DNA of 36,403 nt from an uncultured Bacteroidales bacterium (GCA_903929315.1 CAIYUC010000219.1:1-36403), one strand, 5' to 3'. Counted from the first letter of the stretch, positions 11,301 through 20,116 are shown. Numbers and translations: made by a program. Notes: a model not told the origin generated them from the sequence alone.

Positions 11301-14300
11301 TTTGTGCAGGAACAACAGGCGTTACATATACAACGGAAACCGGGATGACCGGATATACCTGGTCGGTCTCGTCAGGCGGTACAATCACGGCAGGTTCAGG
11401 AACATATACCGTCACAGTGACATGGAACACTGCAGGATCTCAAACGGTCACTGTAAACTATAACAATAGCAATGGATGCACAGCATCATCACCGACTGTT
11501 AAAAATGTTACAGTCAATGTCCTTCCTGTTCCAACCATCACAGGTTCAGCTTCTGTTTGTGTCGGTACTTCGGGAAATACCTATACGACCGAAACAGGAA
11601 TGAGCGGCTATTCCTGGTCCCTTTCATCCGGCGGAACGATCACAGCAGGACTCGGAACTAAAACCATCACTGTCACCTGGAATACAGCCGGAGCTCAAAC
11701 AGTGAGTGTAAATTATACCAATGGCAGCGGTTGCGCGGCTGTCTCACCGACAGTGAAAAATGTTACAGTCAATGCACTGCCTGTCCCAACATTATCAGGT
11801 TCTGCTTCCGTCTGTGCCGGAAGTACAGGAAATATTTATACCTCCGATGCAGGAATGACAAATTATTCATGGACAGTCTCTGCCGGTGGAACGGTTACTG
11901 CCGGTGGAACAGCTACCAGCAATACGGTCACGGTAACATGGAATACGACCGGATCACAAACAGTAAGCGTAAATTATACCAATGGAAACGGTTGTACTGC
12001 CGCATCGCCAACAGTTAAAAATGTTATTGTTAATGCTCTTCCTGTTCCGACAATTACCGGATTAGGTTCCGTTTGTGCGGGAACAACAGGTGTCACCTAT
12101 ACATCGGAAACCGGGATGACCGGATATACCTGGTCAGTCTCGCCAGGTGGTACAATTACGGCGGGTTCAGGAACATACACTATCACGGTGACATGGAACA
12201 CTGCAGGAGCTCAAACGGTAAATGTTAATTATACCAACGGCAATGGCTGTACAGCATCATCACCGACGGTTAAAAATGTTACAGTCAATGCGCTGCCTGT
12301 TCCGACTATTACAGGTTTAGCTTCTGCTTGTGCCGGTATTACCGGAGTTACCTATACGACCGAAACAGGCATGACAGGTTATACCTGGTCAGTTTCATCA
12401 GGCGGAACGATCACAGCAGGATCCGGGTCTAAAACCATCACTGTTACCTGGAATACAGCCGGAGCTCAAACAGTGAGTGTAAATTATACCAATGGAGGCG
12501 GTTGCGCGGCTACCTCACCTACCGTCAAAAACATAACGGTCTATGCCCTTCCTGTACCGACAATTACAGGAGCTGCTTCTGTCTGTGCAGGGAGTACCGG
12601 TGTTGCCTATACAACTGAATCAGGCATGAGTGCATATATCTGGACTGTTTCTTCCGGAGGAACAATAACGGGTGGTGCGGGAACAAAAACCATTACGGTA
12701 ACCTGGAATACGACCGGATCACAAACCGTCAGCGTTAACTATACTGACGGAAACGGTTGTACGGCTGCATCCCCCACAGTGAAAAATGTGACTATTAACT
12801 CGCTTCCTGTACCTACTATTACAGGATCTTCATCTGTCTGCATCGGAGTTCCAGGGAATATTTATACAACAGAATCTGGAATGACTAATTACTTATGGTC
12901 AGTTTCTTCCGGTGGAACAATAACTTCAGGAGGCACATCCACAACCAACATGGTGACAATAACATGGAACACTATTGGATCACAAACAGTCAGCGTCAAT
13001 TATACCAATGGGAACGGTTGTACAGCCTTATCTCCAACCGTTAAAAATATTACTGTAAATGTTTTACCGGTTCCTACAATTGTCGGTTCCGGTATTGTTT
13101 GCGCAGGAGTTACAGGTGTTTCTTATTCAACTGAAACAGGGATGACAAATTATTCCTGGCTTGTTTCCTCCGGTGGAACGATCACAGCGGGTGCAACAAC
13201 AAGAACCATAACAGTGACATGGAATACAGCTGGAGCCCAAACAGTCAGTGTGAATTACACGAATGCGAACGGTTGTACTGCATCGACCGCAACTATCAAG
13301 AGCGTCACTGTTAATCCACTTCCAATACCTACCATCACGGGGAGTGGTTCTGTTTGTGTTGGTACGACCGGGGTTAAATACGCCACTGACGCAAGTATGA
13401 CCGGTTATAACTGGTCCGTTTCTTCAGGAGGAACGATTATGGCAGGTTCCGGGACAGATAGCATTACAGTTTCATGGAATACAGCGGGGGCACAGACCGT
13501 TAGCGTTGCCTATACCAACTCAAACGGTTGCACAGCTTCTCCTCCGACAATGAAGACTATTACAGTCAATCCTCTTCCTGTTCCCGGTATTACCGGTGCC
13601 AGTTCAATCTGTGTTGGAACAACTGGCGTTTTTTACACCACGGAATCAGGAATGACGAATTATACATGGACAATATCTGCGGGAGGAACGATAACTTCGG
13701 GTGCCGGGACAAGAATGATTACAGTAAATTGGATCACTGCCGGTGCACAAACCGTCAGTGTCAGCTATACAAATACAAACGGTTGTACTGCGCTTGTCCC
13801 GACTGTCAAAAATGTAACGGTGAATCCATTACCCATACCGACCATTACCGGTGCCGCATCTGTCTGTGTAGGCTCACAGGGTGTTACCTATACTACCGAG
13901 CCGGGAATGACTTACTATCAATGGACTAAATCAGCCGGGGGTACGATCACTGCTGGAGGTACTTCCACAAGTAATACCATAACACTCACATGGACCACCG
14001 CGGGTTCTCAGTCTGTCAGTGTAAATTATACAAACAGCAATAGTTGTATGGCAGCCAGTCCGACAGCTTATCCGGTCACTGTAAATCCATTACCAGTGCC
14101 GACAATTACCGGCAACAATAACGTCTGTGCAGGAACCACAGGTGTGATCTATACCACCCAGGCAGGTATGACAAACTATCTTTGGAATATTTCTTCCGGA
14201 GGAACGATCACATCAGGCGGTACAACAACGGATAATACGGTTACTGTCACATGGAACACGGCCGGTTCACAGAATGTAACCGTTAAGTACACGAATGGAA

Positions 14301-15928
14301 ATGGATGTTCCGCATTATCTCCGTTTTCTTACTTAGTGACTGTCAAACCACTTCCCATTCCAACTATCACCGGGCCAACCCCGGTTTGTGCCGGTACAAC
14401 AGGGAATGTTTATACGACACAATCAGGGATGACCAACTATATCTGGATCGTCTCGGCAGGTGGAACCAAAACTGCCGGAGGAAGTTTAACACAGAATACT
14501 GTTACTGTGACATGGAATACACCCGGAGCCCAAACGGTAAGCGTGAATTATACTGGTACAAACGGATGCAGTGCGGCAAATGCAACAGTTTACCATATCA
14601 CCGTCAACTCGCTACCGGTGCCAACAATAACAGGCAATAGCAGCCTTTGCGCAGGCATTTCAGGGACTTATACAACCCAAACAGGTATGACCAGCTATTC
14701 CTGGAGCGTTGCCAGCGGAGGAACAATTGTTTCAGGCGGGACTTCAACGAGTAGTACAATCACAGTAAAATGGAGTAGTGCAGGTGCAGACTGGGTGAAG
14801 GTGAATTATACAAATGTCAATGGTTGCAGGGCCGCTGCCCCGACACAATTTAACATTACAGTAAATGCCTTACCGGTGCCATCCATAACCGGGAATAAAT
14901 CAGTCTGTGCAGGAACAACAGGAACGGTCTACACGACCCAGACCGGAATGACCAACTACCTGTGGACGATCTCCACAGGAGGTACGATTACCTCCGGAAC
15001 CGGTACCAATGCCATCACCGTGACCTGGAGTACGGCAGGCTCACAGTGGGTGAAAGTCAATTACACAAATGCTAATGGCTGTACAGCGGCTGCACCGACG
15101 CAATACACCGTGACTGTTAATCCGATACCCGTTCCAAGTATAACCGGAGCCACAAATGTTTGTAACAATACAACGGTCACTTATATGACAGACCCCGGGA
15201 TGACCAACTATGTATGGACAGTGTCAGCAGGTGGTACCATCACCTCAGGTAATGGAACACGCACTATAACTGTCCTATGGAGTACCGCCGGATCACAAAC
15301 AATCTCCGTCATTTATACGAATACCTCGGGTTGCCCTGTCCTGATCCCAACGGTTAAAAATGTTACTGTTAATCCTATTCCGGCCCCTACCATCAGTGGT
15401 CCCGGTAGCGTGTGCCTTGCAGCTCTTGTAAACTATTCAACACAACCCGGTATGACCAATTATACATGGACACTCGGTGGCTCAGGGGGAATCATTTACT
15501 CCGGCTTCAACAGTAGCCAGATTTTGGTAAAATGGACCCTTACAGGGGATAAAACGGTAAGCGTGAATTACACCTCTACCAGTGGCTGCAGAGCTCTATC
15601 CCCAGCGATTCTTAACGTTAACGTCCATACCTGCGCGACTGATCCAGTCACAGGTATAGAAGAAGAACTGCAACCGGAGGATATCATCGTCTACCCGAAT
15701 CCAAACAATGGTCAGTTTACTGTTTCTATCCAGTGCTCTTGTGAAGATAATTGTACCATCAGCATTTTCAACATATTGGGTGTCAGGATATACGAGTTGA
15801 AGGATCTTATTATAAAAGGAAAGTCACAACAGAATATCGACCTGAGTGATGTTCCTGAAGGACTATATTGGCTGATATTCCGGAAAAGCGATAAAGGAGT
15901 TGTTAAAAAAATAGTGATAAGCAAATAA
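5384..15928 (+). CDS. Giant secreted adhesin-like protein: beta-helix, fibronectin-like and 20 PKD-like repeats, T9SS sorting domain
   Basis: A 3514-residue protein with signal peptide MKKIYVLMFALLLTYSSFGQ. Residues about 25-790 and 925-1405 are two regions rich in NNTI/NNxI turns, typical of right-handed beta-helices; each opens with a similar motif (YPTISAAIIALNA, YTTLTAAITDLNA). Residues about 790-915 form a separate module. Three fibronectin-III-like units (about 1408-1700) share FDYGLT.AYGT and NGNDMTFTT. Twenty PKD-like repeats of about 85-87 residues follow (about 1700-3416), with core PTITGS.SVCAGTTG.TYTTE.GMTGYTWSVSSGGTI broken here only by variation; each usually has two cysteines that could pair. 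The C-terminal 90 residues are a type A T9SS sorting domain (VYPNPNNGQFTV...LSDVPEGLYWLIF...KKIVISK). It is predicted to be exported by T9SS and attached to the surface. The adhesive role is inferred from architecture only. Confidence 0.92.
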   Translation: MKKIYVLMFALLLTYSSFGQLTGIKTIPVDYPTISAAIIALNAQGVGAGGVTFNVAAGYTETASNLIITATGTSANPILFQKSGTGTNPLITAAPGVSTTVDGIIIFKGCDYITFNAIDLLDPATNITSTTQMEWGYALLKNSGTDGCQNVTISNCVITLQRIYANSTGIYVANHTPASTTALTVTNITGANSNNKFYSNTIQNVNTGISITGFADVSPYTYYDQNNDIGGISTTTGNTIQDFGGVATGNSYGVNVTYQNNCNISYNTINNTAGGGIASAYIIYGIQYGTSTNASAGITNNTITLSQGNNIRNIYHISSLIAGTGTVNISNNTIQNSTITTGASGTLYAVYMGGSPAVSTINNNQFLNSTTLATTGSVYFISNSVSTPTITVNNNSAANISKTSAGGTFYGYYNAGSPTSAGSETVTGNSLSGIILTGATTFYGFYGGTGVTTQNKTYSTNTVTGITGGSANMFGLYVSFGNTNIISLNSVNSITNGNGGTAAGAIYAFDIGTATSVATNIYSNNANGITNSNSGANYGLYIGGGVTINAYKNNFYGISGTAAGTLTYGIDVISGTNVYLYNNFFSDLRATIATGLNAVAGIYVAGGTNVGIYYNSIYLNAASSGTTFGSSGIYSSTTPVLDLRSNIIDNVSTPTGAGGYTIAYRRSSTTLTTYSASSNSNDFYAGTPGASNLLFYDGTNAIQTLTAYKSLTATRDLQSITENPPFLNVAVTPYNLHLNSAIATSCESGGITVSSPVNISTDYDGDARYPNPGYPNSVSYPAVAPDIGADEFAGIPLDVLPPVIIYTPLGNTSSLTNRTLTSTIYDISGVPTLGIGIPVLYWKINSGSWNSSTGVYAGGNLYNFTFGSGVNPGDIVSYYIVAQDNATPTPFSGSYPLAGASGFTINPPAASTPPTTPSSYTIIGGLCGTYNVGAGQIYTTLTAAITDLNAKEITCAVIFLLTDNTYPSETFPMTINPLLGSSSVNTVTIRPASGKTPVITGSSTSSILQINGANYIIIDGSNSGGTDKSLTWVNTNSSANTYAIGFSNSGSTIPAKNNTIQNCIISSSSQLTNNTVGIYFNSTGGGYDNTIITNNTILSARSGIFFSGASTAVANNGQITNNIIGSTVDATSITYGGIQIQYANNTLISGNEIMGAPSGNTNYYQSGIYIGTGSTNTKIRKNKIHDWFYTSTGGWGNYGIYYGSDASTPTEISNNLIYLIKGDGYPSAQTDNPYGIYVAAGGNCQIWSNSIYMTGSLLSTVYPGAYSACISLNPGITLLDIRDNILKNSMQPVSGSPADFTYAIYSASANTAFSTINYNDYWVDGIGANIGYINSAKQATLAAWQTATGQDANSVNVDPAFVSTSDLHTTAAGLSKAGVYISTVTTDYSGVSRTNPQDIGAYQFSAIPVVTTTSASGITCNGAILSGTINANNATVNSSFDYGLTIAYGTNIPGVPASITGSTPAAILGSAAGLMPNTLYHYRANGISGGVTVNGNDLTFTTSCPPAAITTSATLVSSNAATLNGTINPQNLSSTVTFDYGLTTAYGTNIAGIPSPINGSTTTPVQVVIAGLLPGNTYHFRVNGTNSAGTSNGNDMTFTTLPSPPAVVTTAATSITNTTATLNGTVIPNGSTTAVTFQFGLTIAYGTIVAAIPSPVTGNLIVSVSANITGLTCNTLYHYMCVGVNSAGTTNGNDMTFTTGGAVAAAGTITGPTALCQGSTGAVYTVPSIAGATGYNWTIPTGGTITSGANTNTITVSYSTSASSGNVTVYGTNSCMNGTSSSLTVTIYVLPVPTITGAASACVNSTGNVYTTDAGMTGYTWTVSSGGTITAGAGTKTINITWNATGAQTVSVNYTNGNGCTASSPTVKNVTVNALPVPTLSGFASVCAGSTGNIYTSDAGMTNYLWTVSAGGTVTAGGTATSNTVTVTWNITGSQTVSVNYTNGNGCTAASPTVKNVTVNALPVPTITGSGSVCAGTTGVTYTTETGMTGYTWSVSSGGTITAGSGTYTVTVTWNTAGSQTVTVNYNNSNGCTASSPTVKNVTVNVLPVPTITGSASVCVGTSGNTYTTETGMSGYSWSLSSGGTITAGLGTKTITVTWNTAGAQTVSVNYTNGSGCAAVSPTVKNVTVNALPVPTLSGSASVCAGSTGNIYTSDAGMTNYSWTVSAGGTVTAGGTATSNTVTVTWNTTGSQTVSVNYTNGNGCTAASPTVKNVIVNALPVPTITGLGSVCAGTTGVTYTSETGMTGYTWSVSPGGTITAGSGTYTITVTWNTAGAQTVNVNYTNGNGCTASSPTVKNVTVNALPVPTITGLASACAGITGVTYTTETGMTGYTWSVSSGGTITAGSGSKTITVTWNTAGAQTVSVNYTNGGGCAATSPTVKNITVYALPVPTITGAASVCAGSTGVAYTTESGMSAYIWTVSSGGTITGGAGTKTITVTWNTTGSQTVSVNYTDGNGCTAASPTVKNVTINSLPVPTITGSSSVCIGVPGNIYTTESGMTNYLWSVSSGGTITSGGTSTTNMVTITWNTIGSQTVSVNYTNGNGCTALSPTVKNITVNVLPVPTIVGSGIVCAGVTGVSYSTETGMTNYSWLVSSGGTITAGATTRTITVTWNTAGAQTVSVNYTNANGCTASTATIKSVTVNPLPIPTITGSGSVCVGTTGVKYATDASMTGYNWSVSSGGTIMAGSGTDSITVSWNTAGAQTVSVAYTNSNGCTASPPTMKTITVNPLPVPGITGASSICVGTTGVFYTTESGMTNYTWTISAGGTITSGAGTRMITVNWITAGAQTVSVSYTNTNGCTALVPTVKNVTVNPLPIPTITGAASVCVGSQGVTYTTEPGMTYYQWTKSAGGTITAGGTSTSNTITLTWTTAGSQSVSVNYTNSNSCMAASPTAYPVTVNPLPVPTITGNNNVCAGTTGVIYTTQAGMTNYLWNISSGGTITSGGTTTDNTVTVTWNTAGSQNVTVKYTNGNGCSALSPFSYLVTVKPLPIPTITGPTPVCAGTTGNVYTTQSGMTNYIWIVSAGGTKTAGGSLTQNTVTVTWNTPGAQTVSVNYTGTNGCSAANATVYHITVNSLPVPTITGNSSLCAGISGTYTTQTGMTSYSWSVASGGTIVSGGTSTSSTITVKWSSAGADWVKVNYTNVNGCRAAAPTQFNITVNALPVPSITGNKSVCAGTTGTVYTTQTGMTNYLWTISTGGTITSGTGTNAITVTWSTAGSQWVKVNYTNANGCTAAAPTQYTVTVNPIPVPSITGATNVCNNTTVTYMTDPGMTNYVWTVSAGGTITSGNGTRTITVLWSTAGSQTISVIYTNTSGCPVLIPTVKNVTVNPIPAPTISGPGSVCLAALVNYSTQPGMTNYTWTLGGSGGIIYSGFNSSQILVKWTLTGDKTVSVNYTSTSGCRALSPAILNVNVHTCATDPVTGIEEELQPEDIIVYPNPNNGQFTVSIQCSCEDNCTISIFNILGVRIYELKDLIIKGKSQQNIDLSDVPEGLYWLIFRKSDKGVVKKIVISK
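11021..12560 (+). repeat. Higher-order 771-bp duplication within the PKD-like repeat array
   Basis: The repeat starting near 11021 recurs nearly base for base near 11792, an offset of 771 bp (three repeats of 85+87+85 codons). The repeats on either side follow the same order more loosely. This is nucleotide-level similarity, so it points to recent unequal recombination and not only protein-level conservation. Confidence 0.75.
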
Positions 15929-15939
15929 AACTTAAGGGA

Positions 15940-16572
15940 TCACCTCTCTTCGCCTTGATTTACTGTTACTCTCTTCTGGATACCCCTTAGGATGTTCAAG
16001 GGGGTATCCGTGATGACCATATTATAAAGCCATGCAGGAACACTGCCTCCCGGATCCACATATCCTTCCAGGATAAGATGAATAATCCCATTGTCCCTGG
16101 GTTGAATCGTCCATCTTTGCCAATAGTTTTTGATGCGGATAAAGTCAAGCTTTTCCGGTATTATATCCGGTAATGGCACAGAATAAACGATCCGTTGACC
16201 AGTAAAAGGATCTGTGCTGATCCGGGATTCTACACATAAGTCACGGTCGGTAAGTGGCCAGGGCACATGATAAATAAGGTAATACTGTATATATTTATCT
16301 TTTTCATAAGCAAGGACTTTGATACCCCGGACATTTTCATCCCACCAGCTGGTATTAGTGACATTTCCGACCAACAAGCAGACCTGCTCCATCTGTGTTT
16401 TGAGATCCACCACACCCATAAACGATTTCAGGGAACTGTTTTTTTCTTTCCGTGTGTAAACTTTAATCCCATCCCGCTCTTTTATAAAATCCCATGATTG
16501 AGCAGAAAGATTACCAATGATAACCAGATTAAAGAATAAAATCCAGATCCCTGATAAATAATAGCGCTTCAT
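15940..16572 (-). CDS. Secreted START-domain (lipid-binding-like) protein
   Basis: A 210-residue protein beginning with a signal peptide (MKRYYLSGIWILFFNLVIIG...LSAQ). The rest resembles START/SRPBCC domains of bacterial proteins that bind a hydrophobic ligand in a helix-grip cavity. Recognisable pieces are WDFIKERDGIKVYTRKE at the domain start, VPWPLTDRDLCVESRI in the middle and DPGGSVPAWLYNMVITDTP near the end. The ligand is unknown. It is probably periplasmic. It converges on the giant adhesin gene with 11 bases between the stops, and there is no sign that the two work together. Confidence 0.85.
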   Translation of the reverse strand: MKRYYLSGIWILFFNLVIIGNLSAQSWDFIKERDGIKVYTRKEKNSSLKSFMGVVDLKTQMEQVCLLVGNVTNTSWWDENVRGIKVLAYEKDKYIQYYLIYHVPWPLTDRDLCVESRISTDPFTGQRIVYSVPLPDIIPEKLDFIRIKNYWQRWTIQPRDNGIIHLILEGYVDPGGSVPAWLYNMVITDTPLNILRGIQKRVTVNQGEER

Positions 16573-16732
16573 ACTTGCTGTTAAATAATCTGCAAAGTAA
16601 ATGGTTTTTTACCAAATATCCCGACAGGTTTTTCGTAATCTGAATAATATCAATAAACAAAACCAACTGAATAGCTATTCAAATAAACCACATATGGGAT
16701 TTCTTTATAATTTAATCTGTACTCAATCGTTA

Positions 16733-16764
16733 TTGTGACATATCGATTTATTTTTCTTTCTTTG
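16733..16764 (+). promoter_or_regulatory. Possible promoter for the TPR gene at 16811
   Basis: TTG at 16733-16735, 21 bases, then TTTCTTTG at 16757-16764, which departs from TAnnTTTG at its second base. Confidence 0.4.
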
Positions 16765-16810
16765 TGTTTTTTCTGACCTGAATAAAAACTAACAGGTATA
16801 TAGAAAACTA

Positions 16811-18766
16811 ATGAACCAATTTCGAAGGCTTTTATTGCTATTGCTCCTGATCTCTTTTTGGTTTCCTCTTATGTCACAGAATAAGGTGAATTATAAGCAA
16901 CTTGGCATAAACAATCTTCGTAAAGGTCAATACATCGAAGCATTGGAGAATTTAAATATTGCCATCACAAAAGAACCTTACTATTCTGAACTTTATTATT
17001 ATAGAGGAATTGCAAAATACAACCTTGACGATTATATCGGGGCAGAACAGGATTATTCCAGATCAATCGAACTTTCCCCGACGCTGCCGGATGCTTTTAT
17101 CAACAGGGCCATTGTCCGAAGCCAGAAACTTAATTATAAAGGAGCTTTCGAGGATTTTTCAAAAGCTCTTGAAATGGACACTGCAAACGGAAGCATTTAT
17201 TTTTACCGTGCAAAACTTAATTTATATATAAAAAAATACTATAACTGTATCTATGATTGCGACAGAGCGATAAAACTGAATTTCACAAATGAAAATGTGT
17301 ATATATTGAAAGGAAGTTCAGAGATGGAACTGGGATCCTTCCAGAATGCCATAGCTGATCTTAAAAAAGCCATCGAAATCAATTCAACAAATCCTTACAG
17401 TTTTATTCAGTTGGCGTCGGTTTGGATGGACCTTAACCAGGCCGATTCGGCCATCCGTTCTCTCAATCGTGCGTTACAAACAGACACAAATAATATCTAT
17501 GCTTTATTCAACCGTTCATTAGCGCTTATAAAGAAACCAGACAAAGCGGCAGCGCTGGAAGATTTGAACAAGGTCATTCGTCTTTCACCTTATAATTCCT
17601 ATGCTTATTTTAACCGGGCAATTGTTCTGAATGATATGAATGACAAAAAAGGAGCTATCCGGGATTTTGATTATGTGATCAGACTAAATCCAAAGAATGT
17701 CATCAGTTATTATTATCGCGGCCTTCTTAAAACTGAACTTAATGATTATCGCGGAGCCATGGATGACCTGAATAAAACAATAGAACTATACCCTGATAAT
17801 GCAGATGCCTTTTACCAAAGGTCTGAGGTGAAAAATAAACTGAACGATCGAACCGGAGCAGCAGAAGATTACAAACAGGCACTTTCACTGAGTGAAAAAA
17901 ATCACATCACTCCGGATAGCCTGAAATCGAAAAAAGAAAACTATTTACAAAGCCTCGTCAAATTAACCGGCGATTTTGAAGAAATGAATACCAAGAATAG
18001 TAAATTTCAGGATCAATACATTGATATTCAATTGATCCCGATGTTCTTTGTCTTTCTGGGCAAAGCAAAGTATAATGACATCCGTTTGTATGATGCATAC
18101 CAAAAAATGCATTATTATACAAACGTTGTTACTCTGACCGATCGTGCAGAACTGATAACGGATTCCTTGTGTAAAAAGGAAATTGATATTCAAACCAAGG
18201 TAATTGATTCTGCTTTAAATATCCCGGAATCATTTTATAAAAGAGCCGTTTCCTTTGGTGCTCTTCAGAATTATAATAGTGCATTTACCGACTATAATTC
18301 AACTTTAAACCTTGATTCGAATTTTGTCCTTGCTTATTTCAGCAGGGCTAATTTAAGATATGAACTTATCCAGCATATTCATGCAGCGGATGATTATCAG
18401 AACCAGATCACGATCGGACGAAATACCACAAACGTACAAAGAGAAATTAAATCAAAAGAACCGGAACATACTTATGAAACAGTGATCCGTGATTATGACA
18501 AGGTCCTGAAACTCGATACGGCTTTCTATTTTGCACATTACAACAGGGGATTTGTCAATTGCATGATGGGAAACTACAAAGAGTCGATTGCTGATTTTTC
18601 AAAAGCAATTGAAGACAACGAAAATTTCGCAGAAGCTTTTTATAACAGGGGATTGATCCGCATCCTTCTGAATGAAACAATATCAGGTTGTGAAGATTTG
18701 AGCCGCGCCGGAGAATTGGGCATTCTCGATGCCTATAAAGTAATGAAAAGATATTGTAATAAGTAA
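16811..18766 (+). CDS. Secreted tetratricopeptide-repeat protein
   Basis: A 651-residue protein. A signal peptide ends at PLMSQ (about residue 23). Residues about 27-345 contain roughly nine TPR units of 34 residues (for example AYFNRAIVLNDMNDKKGAIRDFDYVIRLNPKN). A non-TPR spacer of about 110 residues follows, and TPR units return at about 475-640 (FYKRAVSFGALQNYNSAFTDYNSTLNLDSN; AHYNRGFVNCMMGNYKESIADFSKAIE). TPR arrays bind peptides or partner proteins, but no partner is indicated by the neighbours. The repeated Arg in YNRG/FNRA units is typical of Bacteroidetes TPR proteins. It is transcribed alone. Confidence 0.88.
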   Translation: MNQFRRLLLLLLLISFWFPLMSQNKVNYKQLGINNLRKGQYIEALENLNIAITKEPYYSELYYYRGIAKYNLDDYIGAEQDYSRSIELSPTLPDAFINRAIVRSQKLNYKGAFEDFSKALEMDTANGSIYFYRAKLNLYIKKYYNCIYDCDRAIKLNFTNENVYILKGSSEMELGSFQNAIADLKKAIEINSTNPYSFIQLASVWMDLNQADSAIRSLNRALQTDTNNIYALFNRSLALIKKPDKAAALEDLNKVIRLSPYNSYAYFNRAIVLNDMNDKKGAIRDFDYVIRLNPKNVISYYYRGLLKTELNDYRGAMDDLNKTIELYPDNADAFYQRSEVKNKLNDRTGAAEDYKQALSLSEKNHITPDSLKSKKENYLQSLVKLTGDFEEMNTKNSKFQDQYIDIQLIPMFFVFLGKAKYNDIRLYDAYQKMHYYTNVVTLTDRAELITDSLCKKEIDIQTKVIDSALNIPESFYKRAVSFGALQNYNSAFTDYNSTLNLDSNFVLAYFSRANLRYELIQHIHAADDYQNQITIGRNTTNVQREIKSKEPEHTYETVIRDYDKVLKLDTAFYFAHYNRGFVNCMMGNYKESIADFSKAIEDNENFAEAFYNRGLIRILLNETISGCEDLSRAGELGILDAYKVMKRYCNK

Positions 18767-18842
18767 CTTATCCGCAGTGAAGTAAAGAAGAAACCGGCAA
18801 CAATTTAATCACTCTGTAGTTTCACATACTTTTGTATGGGGT

Positions 18843-18984
18843 TGACTAAAAAGTATTACGAATGATACTTTTTCTTTCTTTGCGTGCTTTATGCCTTCTT
18901 AGTGTTCATTGTGGTTCAGCGTTTTATGAATTAACCACAAAGGTCACAATGTGTTACACAAAGATCACAAAGACTTTTTAGTCA
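18843..18984. repeat. MITE-like 142-bp element with 12-bp terminal inverted repeats
   Basis: TGACTAAAAAGT (18843-18854) is matched exactly by its reverse complement at 18973-18984. Inside, the left half (about 18874-18921) is an imperfect inverted copy of the right half (about 18931-18972), which is built of ACAAAG-type words. A further hairpin lies at 18848-18873 (9-bp arms, 8-base loop, then a T-rich run). It could end transcription of the TPR gene. There is no clear target duplication beyond a 2-base GT on each side. Confidence 0.6.
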
Positions 18985-19017
18985 GTCTCATTAAGGGGGG
19001 TGAGTTTATGAAATTTA

Positions 19018-19989
19018 TTACCTCCGGATTACAAATTTCTGGCAGTAAATTTCACTTGCAAATCCGGCCTTCACCATGTATATTCCGTTTGGTAATGCTA
19101 ATGAGTTCAGGTCAATCCGGTAATTACTGCCGGCAGCATAAGACCGGCTGTAAACAACAGATCCGGTTGAATTTATGAGGGAAACATTGACCTGGCCATT
19201 CGCATAGAATTGATTCAGGTCTATATTTATTATATCACTGGCCGGATTAGGATAAACACTTAGGGAAGCTTTTTTGTTCCCTAATTCCCTTACCGCAAAC
19301 AACTGCCCATGGAGGCTATCATATTTATGCTTGATGGCAGTTGAATCCAGCACATAATTGTATAGGTTCAGCAATGCCACAGCTCCCGGACTTGCCTCAT
19401 TCTGGACAACAAGGTCATCAACAAAGAAATTCAGGACATGAGAGGTATCAATCACCCCATCATTATTAGCATCAGTGAAGTTAATTTCGACTTTTGCATC
19501 GGTATAAATCTTGAGGTCTTTGGTTGCACCATCCCGTGTAACAACATAATAGGTATACTCACCTGCTACTACCGGAGCACTACTGCTGTATACATAGGGA
19601 TAAAAATTTAATTCCCCGTTGAAAACATAAGCTCCATAATCGGTTGTACGGCGTTTCCAATCGATCACTCTTTTCCAGCTATCCAGTTCATCGAACACAA
19701 AATAGAGTTCAATGGAGTAAGTCGAATCAAGGAAGTTGGTTCCCAATGCATTGTTGAACTGAACTCCACCATTTTTCTTAAAACGGTAAACAGTTTTGGT
19801 CTGATTACTGACCTCATTCAAAGTATCGATTACAAACACACCTATGCTATCCAGCATCGTAAGAGTCGGACCAATACCTTTGGATTCGGCTAAAGTGTTG
19901 TTGAAAGTATAACTTAGAATGGAATGGGTTTGACCCTGAAGAAACAGGACTCCCAGAATAAAGAAAACAATAAAAGTAAATCTTCGCAT
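19018..19989 (-). CDS. T9SS-exported LamG/concanavalin-like protein
   Basis: A 323-residue protein with signal peptide MRRFTFIVFFILGVLFLQGQ. Residues about 25-230 look like a LamG/concanavalin-type beta-sandwich (ILSYTFNNTLAES near the start; GGVQFNNALGTNFLDSTYSI; FVDDLVVQNEASPGAVALLN). The last 80 residues are a type A T9SS sorting domain (SVYPNPASDIINID...LPNGIYMVKAGF...QKFVIRR). LamG domains usually bind carbohydrate or protein, and the target here is unknown. The ATG is preceded by a clear AGGAGG five bases upstream, unusual in a phylum that mostly lacks Shine-Dalgarno sites, and this fixes the start. Confidence 0.85.
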   Translation of the reverse strand: MRRFTFIVFFILGVLFLQGQTHSILSYTFNNTLAESKGIGPTLTMLDSIGVFVIDTLNEVSNQTKTVYRFKKNGGVQFNNALGTNFLDSTYSIELYFVFDELDSWKRVIDWKRRTTDYGAYVFNGELNFYPYVYSSSAPVVAGEYTYYVVTRDGATKDLKIYTDAKVEINFTDANNDGVIDTSHVLNFFVDDLVVQNEASPGAVALLNLYNYVLDSTAIKHKYDSLHGQLFAVRELGNKKASLSVYPNPASDIINIDLNQFYANGQVNVSLINSTGSVVYSRSYAAGSNYRIDLNSLALPNGIYMVKAGFASEIYCQKFVIRR

Positions 19990-20086
19990 ATTTCCTCCTT
20001 TTAGTTAAAATTATCTAATAATTTCATCAATATCATAGATGTTTATACTTCGTCAATCAGATTCCTGCAAGACAAAAAATCAACCG

Positions 20087-20116
20087 CAAATTTAATAAAA
20101 ACATGGTACGGTTCAA
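20087..20116 (-). promoter_or_regulatory. Possible promoter for the LamG-like gene
   Basis: On the minus strand, TTG (20116-20114), 19 bases, then TAAATTTG (20094-20087). The start codon is about 100 bases downstream, so the leader would be long. Confidence 0.4.

Noticed and set aside
10480-15630. Regular repeats considered as a CRISPR array or satellite
   Set aside because: The period is 255-261 bases, codon-based and in one open frame with conserved protein motifs; these are protein domains.
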